64,000 bases of DNA from Paenibacillus arenilitoris (GCF_014705655.1 NZ_JACXIY010000012.1:124001-188000), one strand, 5' to 3'; shown: positions 8,654 to 17,901, numbered from the stretch's first letter. Numbers and translations are program-made. The notes: generated from the letters alone by a model not told the origin.

Positions 8654-9596
8654 GATAGAGCAAACGTACAGGCTAATCAACTTCCAAATGAAATCAAAGC
8701 GTCTTTCAAAGAACTGAAAGTACTGCAGCACTTGAAAACAGCAGGCTTCAAGAAGAGATTCGGATATACCTGTTCATTCTTATTCCAGCTTGTCTTCGTC
8801 CTGCTGTTTCATCACAAGAATTGGTTTCGTTTGCTGGAAAGCGATAAGGGAGAAGCATTCCCTGGCAAAGACACCGTCTATCGTTTCCTTCATCATAGTG
8901 GCTACGCTTGGCGTAGGTTCTTGTCCTTGCTCAGTACCTCCGCTATTAGTAAGGTTCAGCCACTGACAGAAGAGAATCGCGTGTCCGTATTTGTGGTCGA
9001 CGATTCCATGTTTGATCGGAACCGCAGCAAAATGGTCGAATTGCTTTCAAGGTTTAAGGACCACGCAACGGGTTGCTATTACAAGGGATTTCGGATGCTC
9101 ACACTCGGTTCGGTCAGACGGTCATACGTTCATCCCTGTCGACTTCTCCTTGCTCGCTTCTCTGAAGTCGCAAGTGAACGGCATCATGGAAGGCATTGAA
9201 AAACGGACGTCTGGGTACAAGCGGCGGATGGAAGCTCTATTGGCTGCACCTGAGGTCATTCCCGCCATGGTCGATCGTGCGCTGGCTGCCGGTGTGCAGG
9301 CTTCTTACGTGCTTATGGACAGTTGGTTTTACACATGCTCCGCTGATTAGGGCGATGCTTGATCGCGGACTGGATGTCATCGGTATGGTTAAGGCAGATA
9401 AGAAACGCTATCTCGTGGGTGATCGTCGATTAACACTCCGGGAGCTTTACTACGAAGCTACACCCGTTCAAGGAAAGAGCAAGGGCATCCTGCGTTCCAT
9501 CCGTACCAAGCTGTCCCCGGGAATTCCCGTTACCATCGTCTTTGTGCGTCATCGCTTTCAAGGCTTATTTGCCGATTTCAAGCTGCGAAAGTTGAG
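8654..9596 (+). pseudogene. IS4-type transposase, frameshifted and 3'-truncated
   Basis: Three overlapping frames reassemble into one transposase of about 310 residues: ANVQANQLPNEIKASFKEL, KDTVYRFLHHSGYAWRRF, VFVVDDSMFDRNRSKMVELL, GHTFIPVDFSLLASLKSQV, VLMDSWFTHAPLIRAMLDRG and DKKRYLVGDRRLTLREL. The aspartates in VVDDS and LMDSW fit the DDE positions of IS4-type enzymes. Frameshifts occur at the start codon (about 8654), near 9105 and near 9325. The C-terminal third is absent, and the sequence stops at the end of the neighbouring dehydrogenase gene. Intact inverted repeats were not recognised. Confidence 0.8.
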
Positions 9597-10538
9597 TTAT
9601 GAACGAGCACCGGACATCTTGAGAATTTCAATGAGTATGGTAAAACTATCATCCGCATGACCACTCGCAATGCCACGCTTGAAGACATCTAGAACTGCGG
9701 CTGGCAGAGAAGCATCAACTCCAGCTTCTTTGGAGGTATGAACAACATGCTTGATGCTTGCTAATCCCATAGCAAGTTTTTCAACGTCACCATGATACAT
9801 TCCTGAGTCGACACGGGGAGTGTAGAACTCAAGTAATTTAGGCATAGTGAATAGGATTTCCGAGACGTATGGCAGGAACTGTTTAGCAGTGATGCCATTC
9901 GCTCTCGCCACGGCAAGGGCGTGAAGGTAGCTAAGCATTACGGTCCAGAAGACATCTATCTGAATCTGGTAATACAACATGGCAAGTCCTGGGTCTTCGC
10001 CCTTATAATCAGTGCCTGTTAGCACCTCAAGTGTTTTCCTATGAGCTTCGAAGATGGCACTTGGACCACTATAAAGCGTAATAGACTCCTTATTGCCGAT
10101 TTCTGAAGGTGAGGCCAGCACGCCACCGGTGAGATGCCAGGCTCTGCGTTCGTTTAACCACTTCGCTGCTTCGCGGACTTTCTCCGGGGAATCCGAACTC
10201 AGGTTGACAATAACTTTGCCGGATAGTTTCTCCGAGACCGATTCGAGGATAGCGTACATTGAATCATAGTCCGTTAGACTGAGGATGACCAATTCGTTGG
10301 AGGCAAGCGCCTCGTTGACAGTAGATGCCCTAATGGCCCCCTTTGACACAAACTCGTCTGCTTTGCTTGAAGTTCGGTTCCATACGGTAACCTCGTAACC
10401 GCGCTTCAAGAAAGCGCTAACCATCGCCCTACCCATGGGACCTAACCCGATGACCGTGACCGATGAGCGGCTCCCGCCTGCTATAGCATCATCAATCGAC
10501 TCGTTGTCTATTTTCTCACTTTGGTTACTACTATTCAT
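9597..10538 (-). CDS. NAD(P)-dependent dehydrogenase, imine-reductase/6PGDH-like
   Basis: A 313-residue two-domain dehydrogenase. An N-terminal Rossmann fold has VIGLGPMGRAM, and VTVWNRTSSKADE follows; the arginine after the second strand suggests NADPH preference. The C-terminal helical domain resembles imine reductases and beta-hydroxyacid dehydrogenases. The ATG at 10538 follows AAGGGAG; the longer frame to 10586 lacks a site. It lies 52 bases after a second, related dehydrogenase and is probably cotranscribed from the MerR-type promoter at 11593-11624. Its C-terminus abuts a transposase remnant, so the last few residues may be non-native. Confidence 0.8.
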   Translation of the reverse strand: MNSSNQSEKIDNESIDDAIAGGSRSSVTVIGLGPMGRAMVSAFLKRGYEVTVWNRTSSKADEFVSKGAIRASTVNEALASNELVILSLTDYDSMYAILESVSEKLSGKVIVNLSSDSPEKVREAAKWLNERRAWHLTGGVLASPSEIGNKESITLYSGPSAIFEAHRKTLEVLTGTDYKGEDPGLAMLYYQIQIDVFWTVMLSYLHALAVARANGITAKQFLPYVSEILFTMPKLLEFYTPRVDSGMYHGDVEKLAMGLASIKHVVHTSKEAGVDASLPAAVLDVFKRGIASGHADDSFTILIEILKMSGARS

Positions 10539-10590
10539 GGAGAAACTCCCTTCAGCTTGAAAATTCGGCATGGTGACAAATAGCAAATAT

Positions 10591-11523
10591 TTATTCCAAC
10601 CGTTCCGATTTCCTGAGTAGCTCGACCAGTGACGAAATGCTATGGTCCCGGTGACCTGTCGCTACCGCTCGTCTAAGGAGATCATGCATGGGAGCATGCC
10701 AAGTGACGTCAATGTTTGTCTCCTCGCCGATTTCAAGGTCGTATGCGATAGTCTCATGGAAGATGCCGACAGATGAGGCCGGCTTGGTGTAGTCGCCTGC
10801 ATCGATCTCCTCCGCAAAAATAGGCAGGACCGATCCGATCATCTCTAGCCATTTAATGGAATAAGGTACCAGCGAGCTTGCCTGCAGACCGCGCGCCGTG
10901 ACAAGAGCGGCACCCTGGAAGAAACCAATAAGGGCCGGCAGCAGCGTTCCTCCCACGGCGAATTCGTAAAGTTTAGCGAGGTCCGGTTCTCCGCCAAGGT
11001 AGTCGGTGTCGCCGCCTAGTACCGTCAGCGTCGCCACGTGCTCGTCGAAAGTAGCCTTGTCACCACTGTAGTACAGAAGGGTATCCGGTTTCCCTACGGC
11101 TGAAGGTACATTTTTGACAGCTCCGTCGAGGAACCTCGCACCGTGTCCAATTGCCCAAGCGGCCATTTTACGAGCACCTGAAGGTGTACCGGAATTCAAA
11201 GAGACTAGAGTTCGGCCAGCTAGTCCAACTCCAGCCGGTTCCATAGTTTGGATCGTGGCATCATAAGTAGTAAGGCAAGTAATAACTAATGGGCTTGCCG
11301 AGACTGCGTCCTCGATCGTATCCGCGTGTACCGCACCCATGGCAACGAGGGGAGTAGCTTTCACGGCACTGCGGTTCCAAACGGTTGTCTTATGTCCCGC
11401 TTTGACGAATGCTTCGGCCAGCGCCGAGCCCATATTGCCCAAGCCGATGATTGATACTGGTAAGCGATCCATGCCCATCATCTTATCACCGGTAACAGTA
11501 GAGTTTTGATCTTTCCTCTCCAA
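10591..11523 (-). CDS. NAD(P)-dependent dehydrogenase, imine-reductase/6PGDH-like (paralog)
   Basis: A 310-residue paralog of the downstream gene. Rossmann motif SIIGLGNMGSALAEAF is followed by TTVWNRSAVKA, again with an arginine favouring NADPH. The C-terminal helical domain includes GGDTDYLGGEPDLAKLYEFA. The start is a TTG at 11523, eight bases after GAGGGGG; ATGs a few codons later are alternatives. It is the first gene after a promoter with a 20-base spacer typical of MerR control. Substrates are unknown; the two genes may act on the same class of imine, aldehyde or hydroxyacid. Confidence 0.8.
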   Translation of the reverse strand: MERKDQNSTVTGDKMMGMDRLPVSIIGLGNMGSALAEAFVKAGHKTTVWNRSAVKATPLVAMGAVHADTIEDAVSASPLVITCLTTYDATIQTMEPAGVGLAGRTLVSLNSGTPSGARKMAAWAIGHGARFLDGAVKNVPSAVGKPDTLLYYSGDKATFDEHVATLTVLGGDTDYLGGEPDLAKLYEFAVGGTLLPALIGFFQGAALVTARGLQASSLVPYSIKWLEMIGSVLPIFAEEIDAGDYTKPASSVGIFHETIAYDLEIGEETNIDVTWHAPMHDLLRRAVATGHRDHSISSLVELLRKSERLE

Positions 11524-11592
11524 ATGAAAAACCCCCTCAATAATTTAGTTAATTTAAACCGCAAAACGCTCTTCACTTCGTGTTCGAACCTC

Positions 11593-11624
11593 ATTCTAGA
11601 GTATTACACTAGTGTTAGGGTCAA
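11593..11624 (-). promoter_or_regulatory. MerR-type promoter with 20-base spacer
   Basis: On the minus strand, TTGACC (11624-11619) and TAGAAT (11598-11593) are separated by 20 bases. The spacer holds a near-perfect dyad (TAACACT/AGTGTAA, 11604-11617). Over-long spacers with a central dyad are the hallmark of promoters twisted into activity by MerR-family activators. It reads into the two dehydrogenases. Confidence 0.7.
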
Positions 11625-11639
11625 GAGCTGCCGCAGGAA

Positions 11640-11676
11640 TAAAAAAACCATAGAGCAAATGACGATGCTCCATGGC
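11640..11676 (-). terminator. Terminator of the MerR gene
   Basis: On the minus strand CCATGGAGC/GCTCTATGG arms (one G-T pair) are followed by TTTTTTT. It separates the regulator from its target promoter. Confidence 0.75.
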
Positions 11677-11693
11677 CTGGGTGCGAATAAATA

Positions 11694-12050
11694 TTATTTT
11701 TTTGACAACGTCAGAGAGATTTGACGTTTCAATATTTTCTTCAATTGTTGAAGCGCTGCGATCTGACGATCAACTTGGGTCAGCTTCTCTTCGTACATGG
11801 ACAGCATCGCTTCGCAATACTCGTAATCGTCAGGATTTGCGATATTACCCGTGAACAGCACCCCAATTTCATCTGCCGTCAACCCTAGCTTTAAATATAA
11901 CTGAATCGCCACGACTCGATCGACCGCAGACTCGGCGAAACTCCGATAATCGTTCTCCAGTCTATCTGCTTGCAACAGCCCTTTTTTTTCATAATGCCGG
12001 ATGGAACGAATGCTGACATTAGTCAATTGGGATAACTCGCCTATTTTCAC
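11694..12050 (-). CDS. MerR-family transcriptional regulator
   Basis: A 118-residue MerR regulator. The N-terminal HTH (KIGELSQLTNVSIRSIRHYE, then KKGLL) occupies residues 2-27, and a C-terminal coiled coil (MYEEKLTQVDRQIAALQQL) forms the dimer helix. GTG at 12050 is chosen because AAGGAGG lies nine bases upstream; the frame is open to 12092 but without a site. No cysteines in metal-binding positions are evident, so it is more likely an organic-effector sensor. It has its own terminator and lies just upstream of a MerR-type promoter for two dehydrogenases, its probable target. Confidence 0.88.
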   Translation of the reverse strand: MKIGELSQLTNVSIRSIRHYEKKGLLQADRLENDYRSFAESAVDRVVAIQLYLKLGLTADEIGVLFTGNIANPDDYEYCEAMLSMYEEKLTQVDRQIAALQQLKKILKRQISLTLSKK

Positions 12051-12146
12051 TTTTAAGTACCTCCTTACTAATGCACCAGTCGGCAAATTCAATCCACATA
12101 TTTCTGTATGCTATTATGCCAATATGTCCTACAAGTCTTCTTATCT

Positions 12147-12503
12147 TCATTCGGAGCAGGAGGACTTCCATTTACGTTGATTGATATATTGTTCTCCCCA
12201 CTCACCTAATTGGTCTAATATTGATTTCAGCGTCATTCCAAATTCACTCATTTCATAGACAACTTTTGGCGGAACTTGATTATAAACCGTTCTAACGATG
12301 ATGCCGGCTTCCTCTAGCTCCCGAAGCTGCTGAGTTAACATTTTGTGTGTAATATCGGGAATTTTCTTTTTTAATTCACTCGTTCTCTTGGGTCCGGGTC
12401 CACAATTTAAGTGACATAAAATCAATAATTTCCATTTCCCCCCTATAACCTCCAGTGTCGCTTCGGCGGGGATGTTAAAAGTTCGCATACTCTGCAATTC
12501 CAA
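12147..12503 (-). CDS. HxlR-family transcriptional regulator
   Basis: A 118-residue winged-helix protein. EVIGGKWKLLILCHL, RTSELKKKIPDITHKMLTQQ and LRELEEAGI are the HxlR/MarR-like signature segments. Start TTG at 12503 follows an AAAGGGGGG site; an ATG at 12488 is possible. It is divergent from the NAD(P)H oxidoreductase at 12673, a common pairing in which HxlR proteins respond to electrophiles or quinones. Repeated GGTNCCTAT-like segments and GTACAAAAAAGTAC in the shared 169-bp region are candidate operators. Confidence 0.88.
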   Translation of the reverse strand: MELQSMRTFNIPAEATLEVIGGKWKLLILCHLNCGPGPKRTSELKKKIPDITHKMLTQQLRELEEAGIIVRTVYNQVPPKVVYEMSEFGMTLKSILDQLGEWGEQYINQRKWKSSCSE

Positions 12504-12672
12504 GGAATAACCCCCCTTTAATAGATTGTTTTGTATAGGTCCTTTTCGGTGCCTATATCACTTTTTGGTTCCTATTGTACAAAAAAGTACGTTCTTCCCT
12601 TTTTTCACAGCCTATCAGATAATCATATCGTACCTCGATGAGGTAATAAGTAGAAAATGGAAGGTGACGACT

Positions 12673-13266
12673 ATGAAAATCTTGACCGTTGTTTCGCACC
12701 CAAGGGTGCAATCCTTAACCTTTTCTGTTGCAGACAGATTTACACAGGGACTCGTTGATGCGGGCCACGAAATGGAAGTGCTTGATCTGCATCGCAGTGG
12801 GTTTAATCCTGTACTGTGGGAGGCAGATGAACCCGATTCGTCGACTGATCGCAAGATCTATTCGCCTGAGGTTGAGACAGAAATCGAACGAATGAAGCAA
12901 CACGATGCTCTCGCCTATATTTTTCCAATATGGTGGCACAGTTTTCCAGCGATATTAAAGGGATATATCGACCGTGTTTGGAACAATGGTTTTGCGTACG
13001 GCTCCAACAAACTGCATCATAAAAAAGTACTGTGGATCGGGCTAGCATCAGCTCCGAAAGAACACTATGAGAAATACCAGTACGATAAGATGATGACCCA
13101 TCACCTGAACATCGGAATTGCCGATTACTGCGGAATTTCTAATAGCAAGGTTGAGATATTGTATGACACTTTGGATTCAAGACCGGAAACTTTCGAAAAA
13201 CTCCTGACGCAAGCGTATCATCTCGGACTATACTATGACAACGATTTAAAGTCCGTTGCTCAATAA
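12673..13266 (+). CDS. NAD(P)H oxidoreductase, KefF/quinone reductase family
   Basis: A 197-residue flavodoxin-fold protein. The N-terminal phosphate-binding region begins MKILTVVSHPRVQSLTFSVA; YIFPIWWHSFPAILKGYIDR, followed by VWNNGFAYG, is the flavin and active-site signature of the NQO1/KefF/MdaB group. The ATG at 12673 follows GGAAGGTGA; the longer upstream frame covers the promoter region. The family reduces quinones or electrophiles in the cytoplasm by two-electron transfer. Divergent placement from an HxlR regulator suggests induction by such compounds. A terminator follows. Confidence 0.87.
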   Translation: MKILTVVSHPRVQSLTFSVADRFTQGLVDAGHEMEVLDLHRSGFNPVLWEADEPDSSTDRKIYSPEVETEIERMKQHDALAYIFPIWWHSFPAILKGYIDRVWNNGFAYGSNKLHHKKVLWIGLASAPKEHYEKYQYDKMMTHHLNIGIADYCGISNSKVEILYDTLDSRPETFEKLLTQAYHLGLYYDNDLKSVAQ

Positions 13267-13281
13267 TTCATTTTTCGTTAG

Positions 13282-13312
13282 GTCATTCTCCCCACGAGAA
13301 TGACTTCGTTTT
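13282..13312 (+). terminator. Terminator after the quinone reductase
   Basis: GTCATTCT/AGAATGAC stem with a seven-base loop, then TTCGTTTT. A CGTTAG motif precedes it, as in the repeat family. Confidence 0.65.
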
Positions 13313-13633
13313 ATTACTGTCGCAATATTATTGAAGTCCCGAGAAGTGAGGCGCCCGGCACAAAAACATCTCCCCTCGCCGTCTCAATAACCGGAAATCC
13401 GTTTGAGTTAACAAATAAAGACGATACCGCGCCGCACATGTATCTAGCTCTCCATCTCGATACACAGGATCGCTTCGACTAACTCGATTGCCCCATTCGG
13501 ATGCTCTGTATGGATCTGTGTCTGCAAACCGTCCGATGGTGGATTTTCAGCGAATGCCAAACGTCCTTCGGGCTCTTGTTCGTCATCGATTTCTAACAAG
13601 CGTACAGAAACCATCCGAGTACCGGTCGACATT

Positions 13634-13670
13634 GCCGAACTTGCCAGTTATACTCGAATAATTTCAACAT
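13634..13670 (-). pseudogene. N-terminal stub of a DinB-family protein
   Basis: On the minus strand an ATG at 13670, preceded by AGGGAGG, starts MLKLFEYNWQVR, a typical DinB/YfiT-like beginning. The following codons do not continue the family. A short open frame (13444-13632, minus) after it looks codon-like but is not recognised. The whole 13313-13708 gap thus appears to be decayed sequence. Confidence 0.4.
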
Positions 13671-13708
13671 CTGTTTTGCCTCCCTAATCGATTCTGAATT
13701 TGAAATCA

Positions 13709-13743
13709 TAAAAAAAGACCACGGGCAATCAGCCCATGGTCAG
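13709..13743 (-). terminator. Terminator of the MFS transporter gene
   Basis: On the minus strand GACCATGGGC/GCCCGTGGTC arms (one G-T pair) are followed by seven T residues, about 50 bases after the transporter stop. Confidence 0.8.
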
Positions 13744-13793
13744 ATGAGAGCAGTCAATTCCATAATCCTACATAATGACTTCCGGTGCGTCAA

Positions 13794-15380
13794 CTAACTT
13801 GATTCTCCGGCGACACCGGGTGCAACTTCCGGAATATGGTCGATCTGGTCAGACTGCGTCTCTCCGATTGGCCGTACGTGCCGAAGCCGCGTAACGATAA
13901 GGACGATGATTGCGAGCATGATAGCGCCGCTAGCAGCCGCAACGGCATGCATTCCGCTGGTAAAGGATTGTTGCGCATCGGTGAGCAGCGCCGATCCGAC
14001 TTGTTCGGAGAGGCCTTCCGCTATAGCCGTGGCACCTGCCAAGCCGTCCAGGGAAGCTCGTACCGCGGACGACGGCAAGTCGGCGGGAATCGCGTTCGCC
14101 ATCTGGCTGCGGTAAACGGCCGTGCCGATGCTGCCCAAGACCGCGATGCCGAGCGCGAAGGCGAATTCGCCGCTTGTTTGCAGCATGGAGGCAGCCGAAC
14201 CCGCCTTCTCCGGCGGGGCCGAGCCGATGACAAGGTCGCTGGACAGGCTTGGGAGCGGGGCTGAGCCTATACTGAAGCAGATATACCCGAGCACCAGAAA
14301 CGCAAGACCCGATTCAACTCCTGCCTGGGTCAGCAGAAAACAGCCCGCGGTCGATACCAACAGCCCCGTTCCGATAAGACGGGCCGGCCGGATCCGGCGC
14401 GCGATAAGCGGCGAGAGAAGCATGCCGGCCATCGAAGCAATGACCCCGGGGAGCATGTACAACCCTGCCTGGAGCGGCGACATTCCTTGCACGAATTGGA
14501 GGTGCTGCGCGATGAAGAGCATGGTCGCTCCTGTCAGCGTAATACCGAACATGCCCCCCAGTGCGGCGCCGAATCCGGGACTCGCGAACAGGCGCAGGTC
14601 GAGCAGGGGAGTCGTCAGCCTGCGCTGTCGCGACACGAACGCCGCGCCGAGGACGACGCCCGCCAGTATAAGCAGCGCAGGAACCGTCTGCAGTCCGTGC
14701 TTGGTGATTTCTTTGAGGCCGTATATGACCGGTAGAATGGCGCCCAGCGATAACGAAACGCTGGCCAAATCCAGCCGGCCGGATTCGGGGTGCCGGTATT
14801 CAGGCAGCAGCATGGGACCGGTTATTAGCAGAAGCAGCATGACCGGCACGCCCAGAAGGAACACCGAGCCCCACCAGAAGTAATCCAATAGGATACCGCC
14901 AACTACGGGCCCGAGGGCCATGCCGCCCATCGAACATGTTAACCATATACCGATGGCGAGAGAGCGCTGCTTATGGTCATGGAACATGTTGCTTATCAAG
15001 GCTAGAGTAGATGGCGATACAGTCGCCCCGGCTATGCCGAGCAGCGCGCGGGCGGCAATGAGCATCTCGGCGCTTCTGGAGAATGCAGCCAAAATCGAGG
15101 CTATGACGAATGCAGCACCGCCGAGCAACAGAAGCTTGCGGCGGCCGATCCGATCGCCCAGCGTTCCCATGGTGATCAAAAACCCGGCGAGCATGAAGCC
15201 GTAAATGTCGATGATCCACAGCTGCTGGGCGCTATCGGCACCGAGGTCGGCGCCGATATGCGGCAGTGCGAGAATCATGACGGAGATATCGATCGAGACG
15301 AGAAGGGCGGGCAGGGCAAGTACCGCAAGCCCTAGCCATTCCCTTATGCCGGCCTTCGTCTTACTTGATCGTTCGTACAT
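13794..15380 (-). CDS. MFS drug transporter, DHA2 (14-TM, SmvA/QacA-like)
   Basis: A 528-residue integral membrane protein with about 14 hydrophobic segments. It has the DHA2 motif D1 in the first helix region (LLVSIDISVMILALP), loop motif A (GTLGDRIGRRKLLLL) and motif C-like GMALGPVVGGILLD in helix 5. The family exports cationic drugs and biocides such as quaternary ammonium compounds using the proton gradient. It stands alone: the nearest gene upstream on the other strand is galactokinase. A palindromic site at 15495-15510 in the shared upstream region may bind an unlinked TetR-type repressor. Confidence 0.88.
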   Translation of the reverse strand: MYERSSKTKAGIREWLGLAVLALPALLVSIDISVMILALPHIGADLGADSAQQLWIIDIYGFMLAGFLITMGTLGDRIGRRKLLLLGGAAFVIASILAAFSRSAEMLIAARALLGIAGATVSPSTLALISNMFHDHKQRSLAIGIWLTCSMGGMALGPVVGGILLDYFWWGSVFLLGVPVMLLLLITGPMLLPEYRHPESGRLDLASVSLSLGAILPVIYGLKEITKHGLQTVPALLILAGVVLGAAFVSRQRRLTTPLLDLRLFASPGFGAALGGMFGITLTGATMLFIAQHLQFVQGMSPLQAGLYMLPGVIASMAGMLLSPLIARRIRPARLIGTGLLVSTAGCFLLTQAGVESGLAFLVLGYICFSIGSAPLPSLSSDLVIGSAPPEKAGSAASMLQTSGEFAFALGIAVLGSIGTAVYRSQMANAIPADLPSSAVRASLDGLAGATAIAEGLSEQVGSALLTDAQQSFTSGMHAVAAASGAIMLAIIVLIVTRLRHVRPIGETQSDQIDHIPEVAPGVAGESS

Positions 15381-15494
15381 GGTTTATTTTATCCTCCCTT
15401 GGGAAAATGGTTAACCGTTAATCCTGCTAAGCTCCCGTTTCACGATCATCCCCTTCTTTCGCGCGAAGCATTACCGGTATCCCTATCGTAGAAC

Positions 15495-15510
15495 ATTACG
15501 TTACGTAAGT
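15495..15510. promoter_or_regulatory. Palindromic site upstream of the MFS transporter
   Basis: ATTACGTTACGTAAGT contains a TTACGTAA core with a repeated TTACG. It lies in the 247-bp divergent region between the transporter and galactokinase. A TetR-like operator is a guess based on symmetry. Confidence 0.3.
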
Positions 15511-15627
15511 TTCAAGTGCAAAATAAAATCTGCTTTCATAAATAGCCTATCCGTGAACGCCGCCTTTCGGTACAATGGACAATGAAAACCACAACTCAAA
15601 CCATTAGAACCGGGAGGAACATTCCAG

Positions 15628-16914
15628 ATGAACGATCAATTCGAGCAGCTTTTTGATTCGGCTCAGGCACAACGGCTGCTGGAGCAGATGTACGGCAGCG
15701 AAGAACGGGAGCGGCAAATCGACAGGTACCGGAAGTGTATGGAAGGATACGGCGCGCAATACGGGAAGACGGAGTCGTTGAACTACTTCAGTGCGCCGGG
15801 TCGCACGGAGATAGGCGGCAATCATACGGACCATAACAATGGAAAGGTGCTGGCGGCCAGTATTCAGTTGGATACGATTGCGGCTGCGTCAGCTGTGGAC
15901 AGCGGAGTCATTTCCGTCATTTCCGAAGGGTATCCGGGCGTGTCGGTCATTAATCTGGATGATCTGGAACCGCAGGCGGGCGAGGGCGGGACGGCTGCTT
16001 TGATCCGCGGTATCGCGCACGGTTTCCGGCAGCACGGGTACCGAATCGGCGGATTCAATGCTTACGTCAGCAGCAGCGTGCTTCCGGCGTCGGGACTCAG
16101 CTCCTCTGCATCCTTCGAAATTCTGATCTGCCAAATTTTAAGTACTTTTTATAACGACGGAGAACTGGATGCGGTCATGATGTCGCGAATCGGCAAGCAT
16201 GCCGAAAATCTTTATTGGAACAAGCCGTCGGGGATGCTTGACCAGATGGCCTGCTCGCATGGCGGTATGATCACTATCGACTTTAAGGAGCCGGCAGAGC
16301 CGCGGATCGAGCGTATTCCAGGCACCTTTGAAGCAGCGGGTTACAGCCTTGTCATCGTCGGCACCGGCGGTAATCATGCCGACCTGACGGCGGATTATGC
16401 TTCGATCCCGAACGAGATGCGGGCGGTGGCGCAAGCTTTCGGTGCAGAGGTATGTCGCGATTTGACGGCGGAGATGATCTACGGCCGGCTCGCGGAACTC
16501 CGCGAAACCGCCGGAGATCGGGCGGTGCTGCGAGCGCTGCATTATCTGGATGAAAATGACCGCGTCGGGCGGCAGGTAGAGGCAATTAAGGCGGGCGAGT
16601 GGCACAACGTCCTGAAGGATATTACCGCTTCAGGCAATTCCTCGTGGAAATGGCTGCAGAACATCTATCAGGAATCGGTGTCCCGTGAACAGGGAATTGC
16701 GCTTACGCTCGCCATTACCGAACGGTTCATCGACCGGTTGGGCGACGGTGCCTGCAGAGTGCACGGCGGCGGCTTCGCCGGCGTCATCCTCGCCGTTCTG
16801 CCGCATGCGGCGGTACCGGAATACCGGGAACTGATCGGGCGTACGACCGGCACGGAACTGTTCACGATCCGCGTACGCGAAATCGGAGCGGTCTGCTTGA
16901 ATACGCTCCTGTAG
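15628..16914 (+). CDS. galK: Galactokinase (GHMP kinase family)
   Basis: A 428-residue GHMP kinase with the galactose-binding motif region PGRTEIGGNHTDHNNG (residues 55-70), ATP-binding motif LPASGLSSSASFE (residues 152-164) and motif 3 CRVHGGGFAGVILAVL near the C-terminus. Galactokinase phosphorylates galactose to galactose-1-phosphate. The motif-1 sequence GGNHTDHNNG differs from the classical GEHTDYNGG but occurs in a Firmicutes subgroup with this longer N-terminus. GGGAGG precedes the ATG. No galT or galE is adjacent, so it may belong to a scattered Leloir pathway or act on a related sugar. Confidence 0.82.
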   Translation: MNDQFEQLFDSAQAQRLLEQMYGSEERERQIDRYRKCMEGYGAQYGKTESLNYFSAPGRTEIGGNHTDHNNGKVLAASIQLDTIAAASAVDSGVISVISEGYPGVSVINLDDLEPQAGEGGTAALIRGIAHGFRQHGYRIGGFNAYVSSSVLPASGLSSSASFEILICQILSTFYNDGELDAVMMSRIGKHAENLYWNKPSGMLDQMACSHGGMITIDFKEPAEPRIERIPGTFEAAGYSLVIVGTGGNHADLTADYASIPNEMRAVAQAFGAEVCRDLTAEMIYGRLAELRETAGDRAVLRALHYLDENDRVGRQVEAIKAGEWHNVLKDITASGNSSWKWLQNIYQESVSREQGIALTLAITERFIDRLGDGACRVHGGGFAGVILAVLPHAAVPEYRELIGRTTGTELFTIRVREIGAVCLNTLL

Positions 16915-16945
16915 GTTCGGATGGCATAATCGGCCAATGCAGGCT

Positions 16946-16994
16946 TCCCTTACCCTAACAGGTTATTCGTCATTCACCTGTCTATCGTAAGGGA
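16946..16994. terminator. Nested inverted repeat between converging genes
   Basis: Outer arms TCCCTTAC/GTAAGGGA enclose inner arms ACAGGT/ACCTGT. It lies between the converging galactokinase and PhzF genes. There is no T run, so it may be a weak bidirectional terminator or another structured element. Confidence 0.4.
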
Positions 16995-17022
16995 GCATGC
17001 AATGGCCGCGTTCGTATCATGA

Positions 17023-17901
17023 TTATAGGAATACCTCGAATTGATTGACATAAACAGCGTTTCCGGTAACCTCTATCCGATTGCCGTTTTCGGTAACCGA
17101 CACTCTGATCCTTCCATCCCGTCCGATTTCATTTCCTTGTTCGATTAGAAGATGTAATAAAGCGGACTGATTGTCGATGTATCTCGCGTAATAAGCCCCC
17201 ATTACCCCCGAAGCCGTTCCGGTGACCGGATCCTCAATAGTGCCCGAGAACGGAGACGAAAAATGACGTGCGTGCATATGCGCGTTCGGATCGTAGGTTT
17301 CCAAACAAAACGGATGGACCGACGCCCTTGGCATTTCCTTCAACACATGCGGAAATCGTTTGTTATCGGGTAACATCCGCTTGAATGCGGCGAGGCTTTT
17401 GATTGGAATCAATAAAGTCCATGTACCTGTGCTGCCATACAATGTCGGCAGTCCCGTTTCGATATCGCTCTCTTCGATACCCAATGAGCGAGCAAGTTCT
17501 TGAAGTGATCCATTAAATTGTTGAAACCGGGGGACAGTCTGTCTCATAGTGATGTAAAGTCCGTCGTTTGAAGTGAATTCAATCGGCAAAACGCCTGCTT
17601 TTGTTTCAATTGTCAGTTTGGTTTTATCCCCGAGTAACCCCTTTGTTTTTAAAGCGTATAAAGTGGCCATGGTTGCGTGTCCGCAAAGATCGATTTCATG
17701 CCCTGGCGTAAAAAAACGGATTCTGAGATCGGCTTTATCGGATTTCAAAGGGAAAGCCGTTTCATTAAACCCGACTTTCTCCGCCACTTCCCGCATTTGC
17801 TCTTCGGAGAGGGTTTCGCCGTCAAAGACGATTCCTGCCGGATTTCCCATATTCGGAATAGGGCTGAATGCATCATAATGATAAACCTCTACTATTTTCA
17901 C
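17023..17901 (-). CDS. PhzF-family isomerase/epimerase
   Basis: A 292-residue PhzF-like protein. The catalytic glutamate lies in [21 protein letters not shown] follows, and the second-half signature DPVTGTASG is present. The family forms a two-lobed fold that catalyses isomerisations such as that in phenazine synthesis, but most members have unknown substrates. Start is GTG at 17901 after GAGGTGG. It is 30 bases after the VOC gene and is probably the third gene of the ArsR-VOC-PhzF unit. No phenazine genes are nearby. Confidence 0.85.
   Translation of the reverse strand: MKIVEVYHYDAFSPIPNMGNPAGIVFDGETLSEEQMREVAEKVGFNETAFPLKSDKADLRIRFFTPGHEIDLCGHATMATLYALKTKGLLGDKTKLTIETKAGVLPIEFTSNDGLYITMRQTVPRFQQFNGSLQELARSLGIEESDIETGLPTLYGSTGTWTLLIPIKSLAAFKRMLPDNKRFPHVLKEMPRASVHPFCLETYDPNAHMHARHFSSPFSGTIEDPVTGTASGVMGAYYARYIDNQSALLHLLIEQGNEIGRDGRIRVSVTENGNRIEVTGNAVYVNQFEVFL

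Noticed and set aside
13300..13632. Two short open frames between the quinone reductase and the MFS transporter
   Set aside because: Neither has a ribosome binding site or a recognisable family; the stretch looks like decayed DNA after a DinB stub.
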